Shown here: piece after piece, positions 44,646 to 54,085 of the stretch
Numbering within the stretch: the stretch's first letter is position 1
How the letters are laid out: each line of letters opens with the position of its first letter
Assembly: GCF_001310955.1 (NCBI RefSeq)
Contig: NZ_BAZX01000001.1
Span: forward strand, 124,001 to 188,000
From: Marinifilum fragile JCM 15579
Lineage (GTDB): Bacteria; Bacteroidota; Bacteroidia; Bacteroidales; Marinifilaceae
DNA: 64,000 nucleotides
Direction of reading: 5' to 3'
Notes under the pieces: model-generated
Seen by the model: only the letters and a program-made list of their open reading frames with translations
Database searches by the model: none
What the model was told of the DNA's origin: nothing
Made by a program: the position numbers and the translations under genes

Positions 44646-46572
44646 ACCTCCTTCCGATGAATTTTACAATCAAGAATAGGGAAATAAACCCTAATGGAAT
44701 TAATATCCAGGAGCTGATACCATACGACGCAGGCAATAAGCCAAAAATAATTGCTACAGCACCTACAGTTAACGCATAGGGAAGCTGGGTTCTTACATGT
44801 TCGATATGGTTACAAGAGCTAGCCAGGGAGCTTAAAATGGTAGTGTCTGATATTGGGGAACAGTGATCACCAAGTACAGAACCAGCTAAAATTGCAGAAA
44901 CTGTAATGTAAAAAATATTCATACTTTGAATATCACTCATTCCAGCCGAATGACAAAGAGCCCAGGAAGCAGGAAGAATTAATGGATAAAGAATAGCCAT
45001 TGTTCCCCATGATGAACCTGTGGAAAAAGCAATTAAAGCCGATAGAATAAAAGTAAATGTTGACAAGAATTGAGGAGGAACTTCAGTTGCAATTAAGATC
45101 TTAGAAATAAAATCTGCTGTATGCAAATCTTTTGTGATATCTGCTAAAGACCATGCCAGTATCAAAATAAGAATTGCGGTTAGCATGGTTTTAAATCCTT
45201 TTATCAGAGCATCAATTGTTTTGTTTAAACTTAGGATTCTTTGCCCGATGCTTAATGATGCAGCAACTAAAACTGCCGAAATTGATGACCATAGTAGAGC
45301 CAGGTAAGAATCAGAAGCTCCAATAATATGTGATAGTTTTGTGCCAAATGAGATAGAAGAGTTGGCCCAAATGTTCTCGTTCCAGCCAGTATAAATTAAG
45401 CCCGCAAATGTTCCGAATATTACAACCATTACTGGAATTCCCGCATTGTACCATCGTGTAGGTATTTCGGGCGATATTTCCATACTGTCGACTTCATCAT
45501 TGGAATGTTTATTGACTTCTGAAAATTTCGTTTCAGATTTAGCCCTTTTTTCTGCGTTATACATCGGTCCAAAATCTTTCTTCAAGATTACTATCATTAA
45601 AATGAAAAAGAGAGTGAAAAACGGATAGAATCGTGTTGGCAATGAATTTAAAAATATACTGTAAGGGCTCTCGTCTATATTGATTTGAACAGTTGCAGAT
45701 TGAATGTAACTTAATTCTATTCCAATCCATGTTGTTATCATGGCAATGGAAGCTACTGGTGCAGCAGTTGAATCTACAATATAAGCTAGTTTTTCTCTGG
45801 ATATTTTTAATTTATCTGTTACCGGACGCATTGTATTTCCAACCACCAAGGTATTGGCATAATCGTCAAAAAATATTAGTACACCCAAAAGCCAAGTAAC
45901 AAATTGTCCTGATCGAGAGCTGTTTGCAAAACGCGAAAGTTTATTCACCACACCTTGCATGCCGCCATTTTGAGTGATCAGGTTTACCATAGCTCCAATA
46001 AGCATTGAAAAGACAATAATGGAAATATGGCCTGTATCAGCTAAAGATTGGATGATATAGGTGTCTGAAATTGCAAAAATTGCTTTAAAAAAGGCTGAAA
46101 AAAAGGAGATGTCCTGATATCCAAAAATGATAAGTGTTCCTGAGAATAGACCTACAAATAGAGCAGAAAAGACTTCTTTAAACACTAAAGCAATTAAAAT
46201 GGCTATAAGGGGAGGCAAAATCGACATCCACAAAGGAATGGCTGTGTAATTTACCTTTTGTGTTTGCTGTGAAATGCTTACGATCAAAGCATCTTTTCCT
46301 TTAAATACAAATGGAATCTTCAATTGATTTAGTTCAGGTTGAACCCAAACATCACTTCCATTTATTTTTACCAAAACCGAATCTTTGTTTAGATGGCTTT
46401 CATCTTTTAAATGAAGTGTAATTTCTGAAGGAATATCACCAATAATTATTTTTGGTAGTTCAACCGTAAAATCTTTGTTGATAGTTTTCTTTTCTGGATC
46501 AGAAGCAATAGCTTTTTGAACTGATAGCAATAGCAGTAATAAAAGAATTGAGAGGATAGAGTTTTTAATCAT
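44644..46572 (-). CDS. NhaC-like Na+/H+ antiporter with an N-terminal periplasmic domain
   Basis: A 642-aa protein. Residues 1-23 form a signal peptide (ending AIASD), then ~90 residues of beta-rich sequence (FTVELPKIIIGDIPSEITLHLKDES, VKINGSDVWVQPELNQLKIPFVF) precede the antiporter. The membrane part shows FFDDYANTLVVGNTMRPVTDKLKISREKLAYIVDSTAAP and GDHCSPISDTTILSSLAS, typical of the NhaC/MleN branch that couples Na+ or organic acids to H+. The extra domain resembles a chitobiase-like or Ig-like fold, but that is only an impression. The substrate could be Na+ or a carboxylate. Confidence 0.83.
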   Translation of the reverse strand: MIKNSILSILLLLLLLSVQKAIASDPEKKTINKDFTVELPKIIIGDIPSEITLHLKDESHLNKDSVLVKINGSDVWVQPELNQLKIPFVFKGKDALIVSISQQTQKVNYTAIPLWMSILPPLIAILIALVFKEVFSALFVGLFSGTLIIFGYQDISFFSAFFKAIFAISDTYIIQSLADTGHISIIVFSMLIGAMVNLITQNGGMQGVVNKLSRFANSSRSGQFVTWLLGVLIFFDDYANTLVVGNTMRPVTDKLKISREKLAYIVDSTAAPVASIAMITTWIGIELSYIQSATVQINIDESPYSIFLNSLPTRFYPFFTLFFILMIVILKKDFGPMYNAEKRAKSETKFSEVNKHSNDEVDSMEISPEIPTRWYNAGIPVMVVIFGTFAGLIYTGWNENIWANSSISFGTKLSHIIGASDSYLALLWSSISAVLVAASLSIGQRILSLNKTIDALIKGFKTMLTAILILILAWSLADITKDLHTADFISKILIATEVPPQFLSTFTFILSALIAFSTGSSWGTMAILYPLILPASWALCHSAGMSDIQSMNIFYITVSAILAGSVLGDHCSPISDTTILSSLASSCNHIEHVRTQLPYALTVGAVAIIFGLLPASYGISSWILIPLGFISLFLIVKFIGRR

Positions 46573-46727
46573 TGCGGGGAATTTGGTTAGACAGTGTTAA
46601 ATGTAATTATTTTTACCTGCTTTGTACAAATTAAATGGACGTAAGTATTAAGATTTTCCTAAGGACTTATTCTTTTTTTCTTTGACAAAATTGGTTAATT
46701 TGTATTTGGAAACTTAAACTTTATAGT

Positions 46728-47318
46728 GTGGACGGGACTTCGGATTTATTTAGAATGGACAACAATAATATTAATCCTGAAAAAGGAAAGGTATTGATAG
46801 CAGAACCTTTTCTGGAGGGAAGATATTTTAAACGCTCCATTGTATTGTTGGCTGAATTTAATAATGAAGGTGCAGTAGGATTTGTTTTGAACAAACCAAT
46901 TAATTTATCGGTTGATGAAGTATTGGTTAGCATTGCTCATTTTGACGGCGATGTTTTTGTTGGCGGACCAGTAGATACTAACCGAATTTATTACATACAT
47001 ACACTGCCTCACTTAATTCCAAACAGCATTCATATTTTTGATAATTTGTATTGGGGTGGTGATTTTAGTGTTTTAAAGGATTTAATTGAGGAGAAGAAAG
47101 TGCTTCCTCACCAGGTGAGATTTTTTGCAGGATACTCAGGGTGGAGTGCAGGTCAGCTGAATGAGGAAATAAAGGAAAATTCATGGTTGGTTAGCCAAAT
47201 TGATGTTAGAAGCATAATGAGTCTCAATAATGACAATTTATGGGAGCAATCATTGCGCAAACTTGGAGGCAGATATCGTATGTGGTCCAACTTTCCTGAA
47301 AATCCAAGTATGAATTAA
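46728..47318 (+). CDS. YqgE/AlgH-family protein
   Basis: A 196-aa cytoplasmic protein of the UPF0301 (YqgE/AlgH) family, whose role is unclear although AlgH was linked to alginate regulation in Pseudomonas. KGKVLIAEPFLEGRYFKRSIVLLAEFN, GAVGFVLNKPINLSVDEV, VFVGGPVDTNRIYYIH and FFAGYSGWSAGQLNEEI are all family landmarks. The start chosen is GTG; the residues it adds (SDLFRM) agree with the longer N termini I recall from Bacteroidota relatives. ATG at 46755 is the alternative. Confidence 0.88.
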   Translation: MDGTSDLFRMDNNNINPEKGKVLIAEPFLEGRYFKRSIVLLAEFNNEGAVGFVLNKPINLSVDEVLVSIAHFDGDVFVGGPVDTNRIYYIHTLPHLIPNSIHIFDNLYWGGDFSVLKDLIEEKKVLPHQVRFFAGYSGWSAGQLNEEIKENSWLVSQIDVRSIMSLNNDNLWEQSLRKLGGRYRMWSNFPENPSMN

Positions 47319-47335
47319 TATGAGATCAACCTTAA

Positions 47336-48190
47336 TTAGAATTTGAACGCATTTTTATTTAATTCCTCAAGTAAGAGTTTTGCGGTTTTATTAAAATATC
47401 TACGTTCTCTAAAGGCAACTACCCATCTAATTCCGCTAATTGCATTACTTAAGAAAATTTCATCAGCTTCAAGTAAATCATTAACCGTAATCATACAATC
47501 GTCGTAAACAGTCATGTTTAATTTTAGGGCAGTTTCGATTAATTGTTCCCTCATAATTCCACTTACTGCTCCACTTTCGATAGAAGGTGTCATCAGAATA
47601 TCATTTTTTACAATGAACAAATTCGAACTGATACTTTCAATTGGATTTCCTCTCTCGTTAAGAATTAAACAGTCATCCAAATGCATACTGTTTTTATAAT
47701 TTCCAGCCATAATAAACAGAAGGGAATTACCAGTTTTGAATTGAGAAATAATGTCGGATGATTTTCTGCAGTCCTTATAAATGTCAATTTTAAGCCCTTT
47801 TTTATTGATCACATACTGGTCTTTCTCTAGACGAGATGTTTCGATCAAATACGAAACCGTATTATCAATTGGAGTATATAATCCACCATCATTTCTAAAT
47901 ACGCTCAAGCGGATTCTCGTACCTGCAAACGACTTGTTTTTATTGATCAAATACGTAATGTTGATTTTCAGTTTATCTCTGAAGTTTTCAGGTACAATCA
48001 TTCCTATGGTTTTCATTCCCATAATTAATCGATCTAAATGCTGATCGAAAAATTGAATCTCAGTTCCATTTGAATGGATGGTTTCAAAAAGAGAATCGCC
48101 ATAACGGAAAGCACGGTTTGCAGCCCCAAAAACTGGACTGTCTTTAGGAAACAATTCACCATTTAAATTAATATATTCGCTAACCCCCAT
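47336..48190 (-). CDS. class IV aminotransferase (aminodeoxychorismate lyase or branched-chain type)
   Basis: A 284-aa pyridoxal-phosphate enzyme. NRAFRYGDSLFETIHSNG near residue 25, the PLP-binding Lys in SQFKTGNSLLFIMAG near residue 150 and the ESISSNLFIVKND strand near residue 185 define the fold-type IV family. Relatives make p-aminobenzoate (PabC) or transaminate branched-chain amino acids; the Bacteroidota version in this layout is usually annotated either way. It is the last gene of a minus-strand run, one base after the HAD gene. Confidence 0.8.
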   Translation of the reverse strand: MGVSEYINLNGELFPKDSPVFGAANRAFRYGDSLFETIHSNGTEIQFFDQHLDRLIMGMKTIGMIVPENFRDKLKINITYLINKNKSFAGTRIRLSVFRNDGGLYTPIDNTVSYLIETSRLEKDQYVINKKGLKIDIYKDCRKSSDIISQFKTGNSLLFIMAGNYKNSMHLDDCLILNERGNPIESISSNLFIVKNDILMTPSIESGAVSGIMREQLIETALKLNMTVYDDCMITVNDLLEADEIFLSNAISGIRWVVAFRERRYFNKTAKLLLEELNKNAFKF

Positions 48191-48191
48191 A

Positions 48192-48689
48192 CTATAATTC
48201 TCCTTTTATAATTTTATCGCAGTACGATTCGATATTTTCATTTGCTTCTACCTTTATTCCTTTTATTCCAGCGGCTTCAGCCGATTGTTTATCTCGTAAG
48301 CTATCTCCAATCATATAAGATTGGTCTGGATCAATTTTATAATCCTGAATTGCTTTTTTGATAAAATAAGGACTTGGTTTCCTGCATTCACAAGCTGCCA
48401 CACTGTTGTGATGAGGACAGAAGTAGATTTTTTCAATTGTAATATTCTCTTTTTTCAGAATGCTTAGAAGATGTTCATGAACTTCATTAACATCATCTTC
48501 AGTATAAATTCCTTTTGCAACTCCACCTTGATTGGTAACAATAAACAACTTGTAGCCAGCTTCAGTGAATTTTTTCAATGATGGAATAATACCATCGTTA
48601 ATTACAAAGTCTTCAATACGATAAATGTAATAATGCCCCACATCGGAGTTGATTACACCATCGCGGTCAAGAAAAATAGCTTTTTGCAT
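48192..48689 (-). CDS. HAD phosphatase of the heptose-bisphosphate/histidinol-phosphate type (GmhB-like)
   Basis: A 165-aa phosphatase. FLDRDGVIN near residue 5 holds the nucleophile and acid Asp, FIVTNQGG near residue 49 is motif II, and IGDSLRDKQSAEAAGI near residue 128 supplies motif III and IV. A zinc loop CPHHNSVAACECRKP near residue 90 is typical of GmhB, which dephosphorylates D-glycero-D-manno-heptose 1,7-bisphosphate for lipopolysaccharide cores. No other heptose gene is adjacent, so the substrate is presumed. Confidence 0.83.
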   Translation of the reverse strand: MQKAIFLDRDGVINSDVGHYYIYRIEDFVINDGIIPSLKKFTEAGYKLFIVTNQGGVAKGIYTEDDVNEVHEHLLSILKKENITIEKIYFCPHHNSVAACECRKPSPYFIKKAIQDYKIDPDQSYMIGDSLRDKQSAEAAGIKGIKVEANENIESYCDKIIKGEL

Positions 48690-48692
48690 GCT

Positions 48693-49298
48693 TTAAAAAT
48701 TGAGAATCTGCTGCAAAAATAAGGAGAATAATTTGGGTTTAATGATTAATGGAAACAGAAATCCGAACAAAGCTCCATAGAAGTGTGCACTATGACCTAT
48801 ATTGTCAATATTTTTCTTTCCCATATAGTAAGAATAATAAAGGTATCCTGCTGCGAAAATTATTCCGGGAATCGGTATTACAAAGAACAAATAAATTGGC
48901 TGTAATGGGGCAAAAAATATGGTTGCAAAAACAACGGCTGAGGTAGCACCAGAAGCACCAACTGCATTGTAATGGTAGTGTTCTTTGTGTTTGTTTAAAT
49001 CATATAGCGTAGATAGAACAATAGCACCAAGATATAGGACAATGAAATAAATTACTCCTGCAGAACCAAAATTATAGCTAAAGTAGTATTCCAAAGCATC
49101 TCCAAAAAAATACAGCACAATCATATTTACCAGCAGGTGATCCCAATTGGCATGTAAAAATCCGTACGTAATTATTCTGTACCACTGATTTCTTTTTGTG
49201 ATTTGATATGCATTAAACTGATATTTGTACAGCAAATCGTTGTTCTGAAAAGCTGCTAGTGAGATCAGTACTGTTATGGCAATTATTATTATGGTCAT
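48693..49298 (-). CDS. rhomboid-family intramembrane serine protease
   Basis: A 201-aa membrane protein with six hydrophobic segments. HANWDHLLVNMIVLYFFGD near residue 50 is the L1-TM2 region, the nucleophile is in AVGASGATSAVV near residue 115 and the catalytic His in IGHSAHFYGALFGF near residue 168. It should cleave membrane-spanning substrates near the outer leaflet. It lies directly after the PorE-like gene in a tight run, so it might act on envelope proteins made from the same operon; this is inference. Confidence 0.88.
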   Translation of the reverse strand: MTIIIIAITVLISLAAFQNNDLLYKYQFNAYQITKRNQWYRIITYGFLHANWDHLLVNMIVLYFFGDALEYYFSYNFGSAGVIYFIVLYLGAIVLSTLYDLNKHKEHYHYNAVGASGATSAVVFATIFFAPLQPIYLFFVIPIPGIIFAAGYLYYSYYMGKKNIDNIGHSAHFYGALFGFLFPLIIKPKLFSLFLQQILNF

Positions 49299-49309
49299 GT
49301 TGTGTTTTT

Positions 49310-51391
49310 CTAAAAAGCTTCTAACAGTTTAACTGTTAAAGCAGGTTTGCCTGGATCATATCCTCCAGCTTTGTATTCAACTCTATTTGTGGTAATTCCT
49401 TTTGAAATTACATATTCGGCAGCTTGTGAAGCTCTTTCAAGGCTAATAATATTATTATCCCTTTTGCCATTGTCAAAGTTTGTGAAGCCGATTATTTGAA
49501 TGGCAATATTCGGATTTACAATCAATAGATTCGCTAAATTATCAAGCTCAAGAATGGTATTTTTACTTAGTTCAGCCGAGTTTTTTTCATATTCAACACC
49601 AAATAGTTGCATGTTCTCATTTTTATTGAACTTTTGCAATTCTATTTGCTCAAAATGATCCGATTGATAACGATAATTTGTAATCACTTTTGTGAAATAT
49701 CCATCTTTTCGAATGATAACATCATATGATTTTGAAGGATCTATATCTTGTGAAAATTCCCCGTAATCATCAGTTTCGCATACGCTATTGATCTTATAAC
49801 TACGATTAATAAGTTCGATGTTGGTTTGCTTTAGTGCACGTCCGGAAAACTGGTCAACAACACTTCCTTTAAATTTTATCCAAGGTGTTGTTTCCATGGA
49901 TATATTCAGTTGTTTAGGTGCAGCATCATTTTGAGCAAAATAAAGAATCCTCTTCGTTTTATAGCCTGGTTTACTAACTATTAAACTGTAATTTTTATTG
50001 TCGAAAATATCGATTTTGAACATTCCATTCTCACTACTTTGAATCGACTTTTCTTTGGACAAATTATCCATTAAAACAATATCCACCTTGGGAATGCTTT
50101 TCTTTGAATGATTATCAACTATTCTTCCGTGTAAGGCAATAATTTTTTCTGGATTTTGAGTAAATGAATAAATATCATCATTTCCTCTTCGGTTTGAAGA
50201 AAAATAACCGCTTTCTTTCGATCCTTTAAAAATAAATCCAAAATCATCTTTTTCTGAATTGAATGGAAGACCAAGGTTTACCGGATAAGTCCAGCTATTC
50301 TGTTCAAATGTTGTTTTAAAAATATCCAGACCTCCTAAGCCAATATGTCCATCAGAGGCAAAATACAGGTAATTGTCATCACCAATGAAAGGAAACATTT
50401 CGTTACCGGAAGTGTTAACCGTAGGTCCCAAATTAATTGGTTTACTCCAAGAGAATCCCAGTTTTCGACAAACGTAAATATCTGTTCCCCCGTATCCACC
50501 TTTCATATTTGAGATGAAATACAAATATCTCCCGTCCGAAGATATACTAGGATGTCCAATTGAATAGGCATGACCTGCAAAAAGAAACAATTCAGGTTTG
50601 TCCCAAGAGCTGCCATTAAAACGTGATGAATAAATGTTCAACTCTGACTTACCTTCAAGGTTTAGATTGCCTTTGTTGCGAGTGAAATATACAAATCGTT
50701 CGTTTGGTGTAAAGCAAGCCGGACCTTCATGATATTTGGAATTAAAGGTTTCGCTAAATGGAATTGGATCCACAAAACGATCTCCTATTCTTTCGGTATA
50801 GTACAAATCAAGATAATGCTCTCCTGTTCTGCCATCAATTTCTTTTGAAGTTTTGTTATGTCGTCCTGACACGAAAACCAATCCATTTTTGTAGAGAGCT
50901 GACGCAAAATCTGACTGTGGAGAATTTATAGGAATAGATTTTACAATATATTGTTGATTGTCCTCTAATTCGTTGATAAGGTTACAGGACAGAATTAAAT
51001 TTTGAATGTTTTTATCTCGAGGGTTAAGCCTGGCGTATTTTTCAAACCAAACTTTTGCTTCATTATAATTCCTAGTTCTTTTTAATAGGAGAGCATAGCT
51101 AAGAAAATCTTCAGAATTGGCTCTTGGATCCACAACCAATTTTTCCAATAAGTAAAGAGCTTCAGTATCTTCATTGATTTTAATATAACATTCAGCCAAT
51201 TTTCTTTTTACATCAATATCATTTGAACTTTCCAGATATTTTTCGAAATAATTGATTGCATGGGCAAACTCACTATTATCAAAATATCGATTGCCTTTTT
51301 CGACCAATTGTGATTGTGCAAATGAAGAGATATTTCCTAAAGTGATTAGAAAAAATACTAATATGATATTTAATCCAGCTTTACTGTTCAT
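49310..51391 (-). CDS. TPR/PD40/OmpA-domain protein, PorE-like
   Basis: A 693-aa protein with a signal peptide (residues 1-25). TPR-like helices span residues ~30-145, a PD40/WD40-like propeller ~155-420 (FTPNERFVYFTRNKG, ISSDGRYLYFISNMKGGYGGTDIYV), then two carboxypeptidase-regulatory-like beta domains ~425-590 and a C-terminal OmpA peptidoglycan-binding domain from about residue 595. This order matches PorE of the type IX secretion system, which anchors the trans-envelope complex to peptidoglycan. It is encoded directly after a PorP/SprF gene. Confidence 0.85.
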   Translation of the reverse strand: MNSKAGLNIILVFFLITLGNISSFAQSQLVEKGNRYFDNSEFAHAINYFEKYLESSNDIDVKRKLAECYIKINEDTEALYLLEKLVVDPRANSEDFLSYALLLKRTRNYNEAKVWFEKYARLNPRDKNIQNLILSCNLINELEDNQQYIVKSIPINSPQSDFASALYKNGLVFVSGRHNKTSKEIDGRTGEHYLDLYYTERIGDRFVDPIPFSETFNSKYHEGPACFTPNERFVYFTRNKGNLNLEGKSELNIYSSRFNGSSWDKPELFLFAGHAYSIGHPSISSDGRYLYFISNMKGGYGGTDIYVCRKLGFSWSKPINLGPTVNTSGNEMFPFIGDDNYLYFASDGHIGLGGLDIFKTTFEQNSWTYPVNLGLPFNSEKDDFGFIFKGSKESGYFSSNRRGNDDIYSFTQNPEKIIALHGRIVDNHSKKSIPKVDIVLMDNLSKEKSIQSSENGMFKIDIFDNKNYSLIVSKPGYKTKRILYFAQNDAAPKQLNISMETTPWIKFKGSVVDQFSGRALKQTNIELINRSYKINSVCETDDYGEFSQDIDPSKSYDVIIRKDGYFTKVITNYRYQSDHFEQIELQKFNKNENMQLFGVEYEKNSAELSKNTILELDNLANLLIVNPNIAIQIIGFTNFDNGKRDNNIISLERASQAAEYVISKGITTNRVEYKAGGYDPGKPALTVKLLEAF

Positions 51392-51396
51392 GGTAC

Positions 51397-52350
51397 TTAG
51401 AAATATCTTGGTGACGTAATTTTGCTCTTTTTTAAAGATAAATTGTAATTTAATATTATTTCGTGATTTGTAAAGCCTTTTGATTGATATTTTCCGAAAT
51501 ATTTTTCATAAGAATATGAGAAACTTAATTTCTGACTCAATTGATACCCAATGTTACCAGCCACAGAATCATCAGTTCTATATCCCAAACCAAAAGATAT
51601 ACCACTTTCATGAAGCATATCAAAATTAGCCATGGCTGTTGTCGTTCCTGAATAGGAACTGATTACCAAAGCAGAAGGTTTAAACTCAAATTCTGGATTA
51701 ATAGGCAAGGTAGCACCAGCTCCCAAATAGCAGACTGTATTTTTGAATTTAAGCTTCATATTATCCGAAAAACCTTCAGAAGCAGGTTGATCGTTTGAGA
51801 GTAGTCTTGGGGCTGAAAATCCTAAGTAATATTTGGGTGTGTAGTAATAAAATCCGATTCCAAAATTCGGAACCCAAGTTGAAATATCCTGATTAGGAAA
51901 AGCTGGATCATCCAGAGATGGAAAATTAGGATCGTAGGTTGTCAGTTCTGTCCAGTTAATTTGCTTGTTGATAAATCCTGCCTGAATTCCCATTGACAAA
52001 GTCCCTTCGATGCTAACTTGCAGATGGTAGGCATAATTAAAAAATACAGCATTATCTTTCTGAATTCCAAACCTGTTGTTGTACACAACTGCTCCTAAAC
52101 CAAAATTAGTGTAGTTTACAGGAGCTTGTATTGATAAAACGGTTGTTTCTGGAGATCCTTCTACATCTACCCACTGATTACGATAGGCAAGTACAGCTTC
52201 CATAAAGCGACTACTACCTGCATAAGCAGGATTGTAAAATAATCGATTATAAGAAAAATTTGAAAATCGGATGTCTTCTTGTGCCCAAGATTTAAAAATG
52301 GGTAATAAAAGGAGTCCAATTAATATTGCAATTTTGTAAAGTTGATTCAT
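51397..52350 (-). CDS. PorP/SprF-family type IX secretion outer-membrane protein
   Basis: A 317-aa protein with signal peptide (ends KSWAQ) and 14-strand-type barrel features. EDIRFSNFSYNRLFYNPAYAGSSRFMEAVLAYRNQWV near the N terminus is the signature of the family. SprF-type proteins are needed to secrete or anchor partner proteins that carry a type B T9SS signal. ATG at 52350 is chosen over a TTG two codons earlier, and it starts 2 bases after the CHU_C gene. That gene is its likely partner. Confidence 0.92.
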   Translation of the reverse strand: MNQLYKIAILIGLLLLPIFKSWAQEDIRFSNFSYNRLFYNPAYAGSSRFMEAVLAYRNQWVDVEGSPETTVLSIQAPVNYTNFGLGAVVYNNRFGIQKDNAVFFNYAYHLQVSIEGTLSMGIQAGFINKQINWTELTTYDPNFPSLDDPAFPNQDISTWVPNFGIGFYYYTPKYYLGFSAPRLLSNDQPASEGFSDNMKLKFKNTVCYLGAGATLPINPEFEFKPSALVISSYSGTTTAMANFDMLHESGISFGLGYRTDDSVAGNIGYQLSQKLSFSYSYEKYFGKYQSKGFTNHEIILNYNLSLKKSKITSPRYF

Positions 52351-52352
52351 TC

Positions 52353-53036
52353 TCAATATTTAACGACAATATATCCACTTTTAACATATTCCTTGTTCTT
52401 AATAATTAGTTTAAAGAAATAGGTTCCTTTAGGCAATTTATCTCCAGGACCAAGTTTTACGCCAGCATTTTTGTAACCACCATCCCAGGCTTCCTGGTTG
52501 TTGTAATTTTTCTTTTCGTAAACTTTGGTTCCCCAACGCGAGAATACAATAAACTCGTTTTCCGGATAATTTTCAATTCCCTTAATGTAAAATTTGTCGT
52601 TAATATTGTCGTTATTTGGTGAGAATGACGAAGGGATTACTAGTTCAACCTGATTAGGATCAAGAACATTAACTACTACAAATGCATTACTGCAGCGCTT
52701 TGCCTGATCACATATTTCGTAGTAAATCGTGTCAGTTCCAAAACTCATCTCGTATGGATAATATACCATTAAGGAATTATCTTCAATTAAATAAGCCTTT
52801 CCGAACTGATCGGTTTGGCGAAGTATAGATTTTTCGATTTCTTCTTTAGATGAAAACTTGTCATTTTTTAGGAAATCTATTTCAATATAAACCACTTCGC
52901 TTGCCGAATTTTGGTTTGTAATGGAAACCGTATCGTTTTTGGCAACTGGTGGTTCACCAGTTTGTCCCAAACACAATAAACTTGTGCAGAGTGAGAATCC
53001 AAGTAACAGTAGTCGAATGGGTAGATTTATTCTCAT
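52353..53036 (-). CDS. secreted protein with gliding-motility-associated C-terminal (CHU_C, type B T9SS) domain
   Basis: A 227-aa protein. A signal peptide covers residues 1-24 (CLGQTG), followed by a ~90-residue cadherin-like beta domain (PPVAKNDTVSI). The last ~95 residues form the CHU_C domain: IPSSFSPNNDNINDKFYIKGIENYPENEFIVFSRWG, ... WDGGYKNAG ... KGTYFFKLIIKN. This domain is a type B export signal. The protein is short for a CHU_C substrate, which is often a large adhesin. PorP/SprF follows directly. Confidence 0.88.
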   Translation of the reverse strand: MRINLPIRLLLLGFSLCTSLLCLGQTGEPPVAKNDTVSITNQNSASEVVYIEIDFLKNDKFSSKEEIEKSILRQTDQFGKAYLIEDNSLMVYYPYEMSFGTDTIYYEICDQAKRCSNAFVVVNVLDPNQVELVIPSSFSPNNDNINDKFYIKGIENYPENEFIVFSRWGTKVYEKKNYNNQEAWDGGYKNAGVKLGPGDKLPKGTYFFKLIIKNKEYVKSGYIVVKY

Positions 53037-53074
53037 ATTAGGGTGTTGCGTAAAATTAAGTTTTAACGCTGCTG

Positions 53075-54076
53075 CTAATGGAGAATTTTAAAGATCAATT
53101 CTTTTAAAAGATCTCCTTGTTTCGTTCCTACATCACCATATCCTTTCGATCTTAAATCATATTCCCGCAGCATCTCAATAATTGAAACCAATTTCTTGGG
53201 ATTGTAATTTTTAGATGCCAGTTTATAATCTTTTACGAAATAAGGATTGATTCGTAAACTTGAAGCAACAACTTTTTCGTTCGTTTTATTTTTTAAGAAA
53301 TAATACTTTAAAACTTTGGAGAAATACGAGTGTATTAAAGCAATGGTTACAACAATAGGATGATTTTTTTCGTTGGTAGAAAAATAGTTTATGATTTGAT
53401 TGGCCCTTAATACATCTTTTTTACCTAATGCATTTTGCAGCTCGAAATTGTTGTAATCTTTTGATATTCCGATGTTTTTTTCAATATCAGTAGGTGTGAT
53501 TGTATCGCTATTGGTAATATTTATAGTTAGCTTTTCGATGGCATTGGTAATTTTGCCTAAATCGTTACCTAGGAATTCAGCCAATAGAAATGCGGCCTTA
53601 TTATCAACTTTATATTTTAAGTTCGCAGCATATTTTTTAATCCAATCAGGAATTTGATTTTCGTATATTTTTTTTGATTCGAAAAGAATTCCATTTTGAG
53701 CAACATCTTTGGTAAAAGCTTTTCGCTTATCCAATGATTTGTATTTGTAGTTAACTACTAAAATGGTTGACTTTAAGGGATTTTTAACATACGATGATAG
53801 CTGATCGATATTCTTGATATTTTGAGCTTCCCTAACAACTACAACTTGTTTTTCGGCCATCATAGGAAATCTTCTGGCAGTTGTAACAATGGTTCCTATG
53901 TCAGTATCTTTTCCATAAAGGATGGTTTGATTGAAATCTTTTTCATGCTCAGGTAAAGCATTGTCTATAATATAATCGGTAATCTTATCAATAAAGAAAC
54001 TTTCTTCTCCCATTAAAAAGTAAATCGGAGCAAATTCTTTTTTCTTAAGACTTTTAAATATCTCTTCGTATGTCAT
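53075..54076 (-). CDS. holA: DNA polymerase III delta subunit
   Basis: A 333-aa clamp-loader subunit that opens the beta sliding clamp. IYFLMGEESFFIDKITDYI near residue 18 and the AAA+-like body fit HolA; LAEFLGNDLGKITNAIEKL near residue 166 is the middle domain, and the C-terminal KDYKLASKNYNPKKLVSIIEMLREYDLRSKG is the collar. There is no Walker A motif, as expected for delta. It lies between amn and the CHU_C gene in the minus-strand run. Confidence 0.9.
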   Translation of the reverse strand: MTYEEIFKSLKKKEFAPIYFLMGEESFFIDKITDYIIDNALPEHEKDFNQTILYGKDTDIGTIVTTARRFPMMAEKQVVVVREAQNIKNIDQLSSYVKNPLKSTILVVNYKYKSLDKRKAFTKDVAQNGILFESKKIYENQIPDWIKKYAANLKYKVDNKAAFLLAEFLGNDLGKITNAIEKLTINITNSDTITPTDIEKNIGISKDYNNFELQNALGKKDVLRANQIINYFSTNEKNHPIVVTIALIHSYFSKVLKYYFLKNKTNEKVVASSLRINPYFVKDYKLASKNYNPKKLVSIIEMLREYDLRSKGYGDVGTKQGDLLKELIFKILH

Positions 54077-54085
54077 GGTTCAAAC

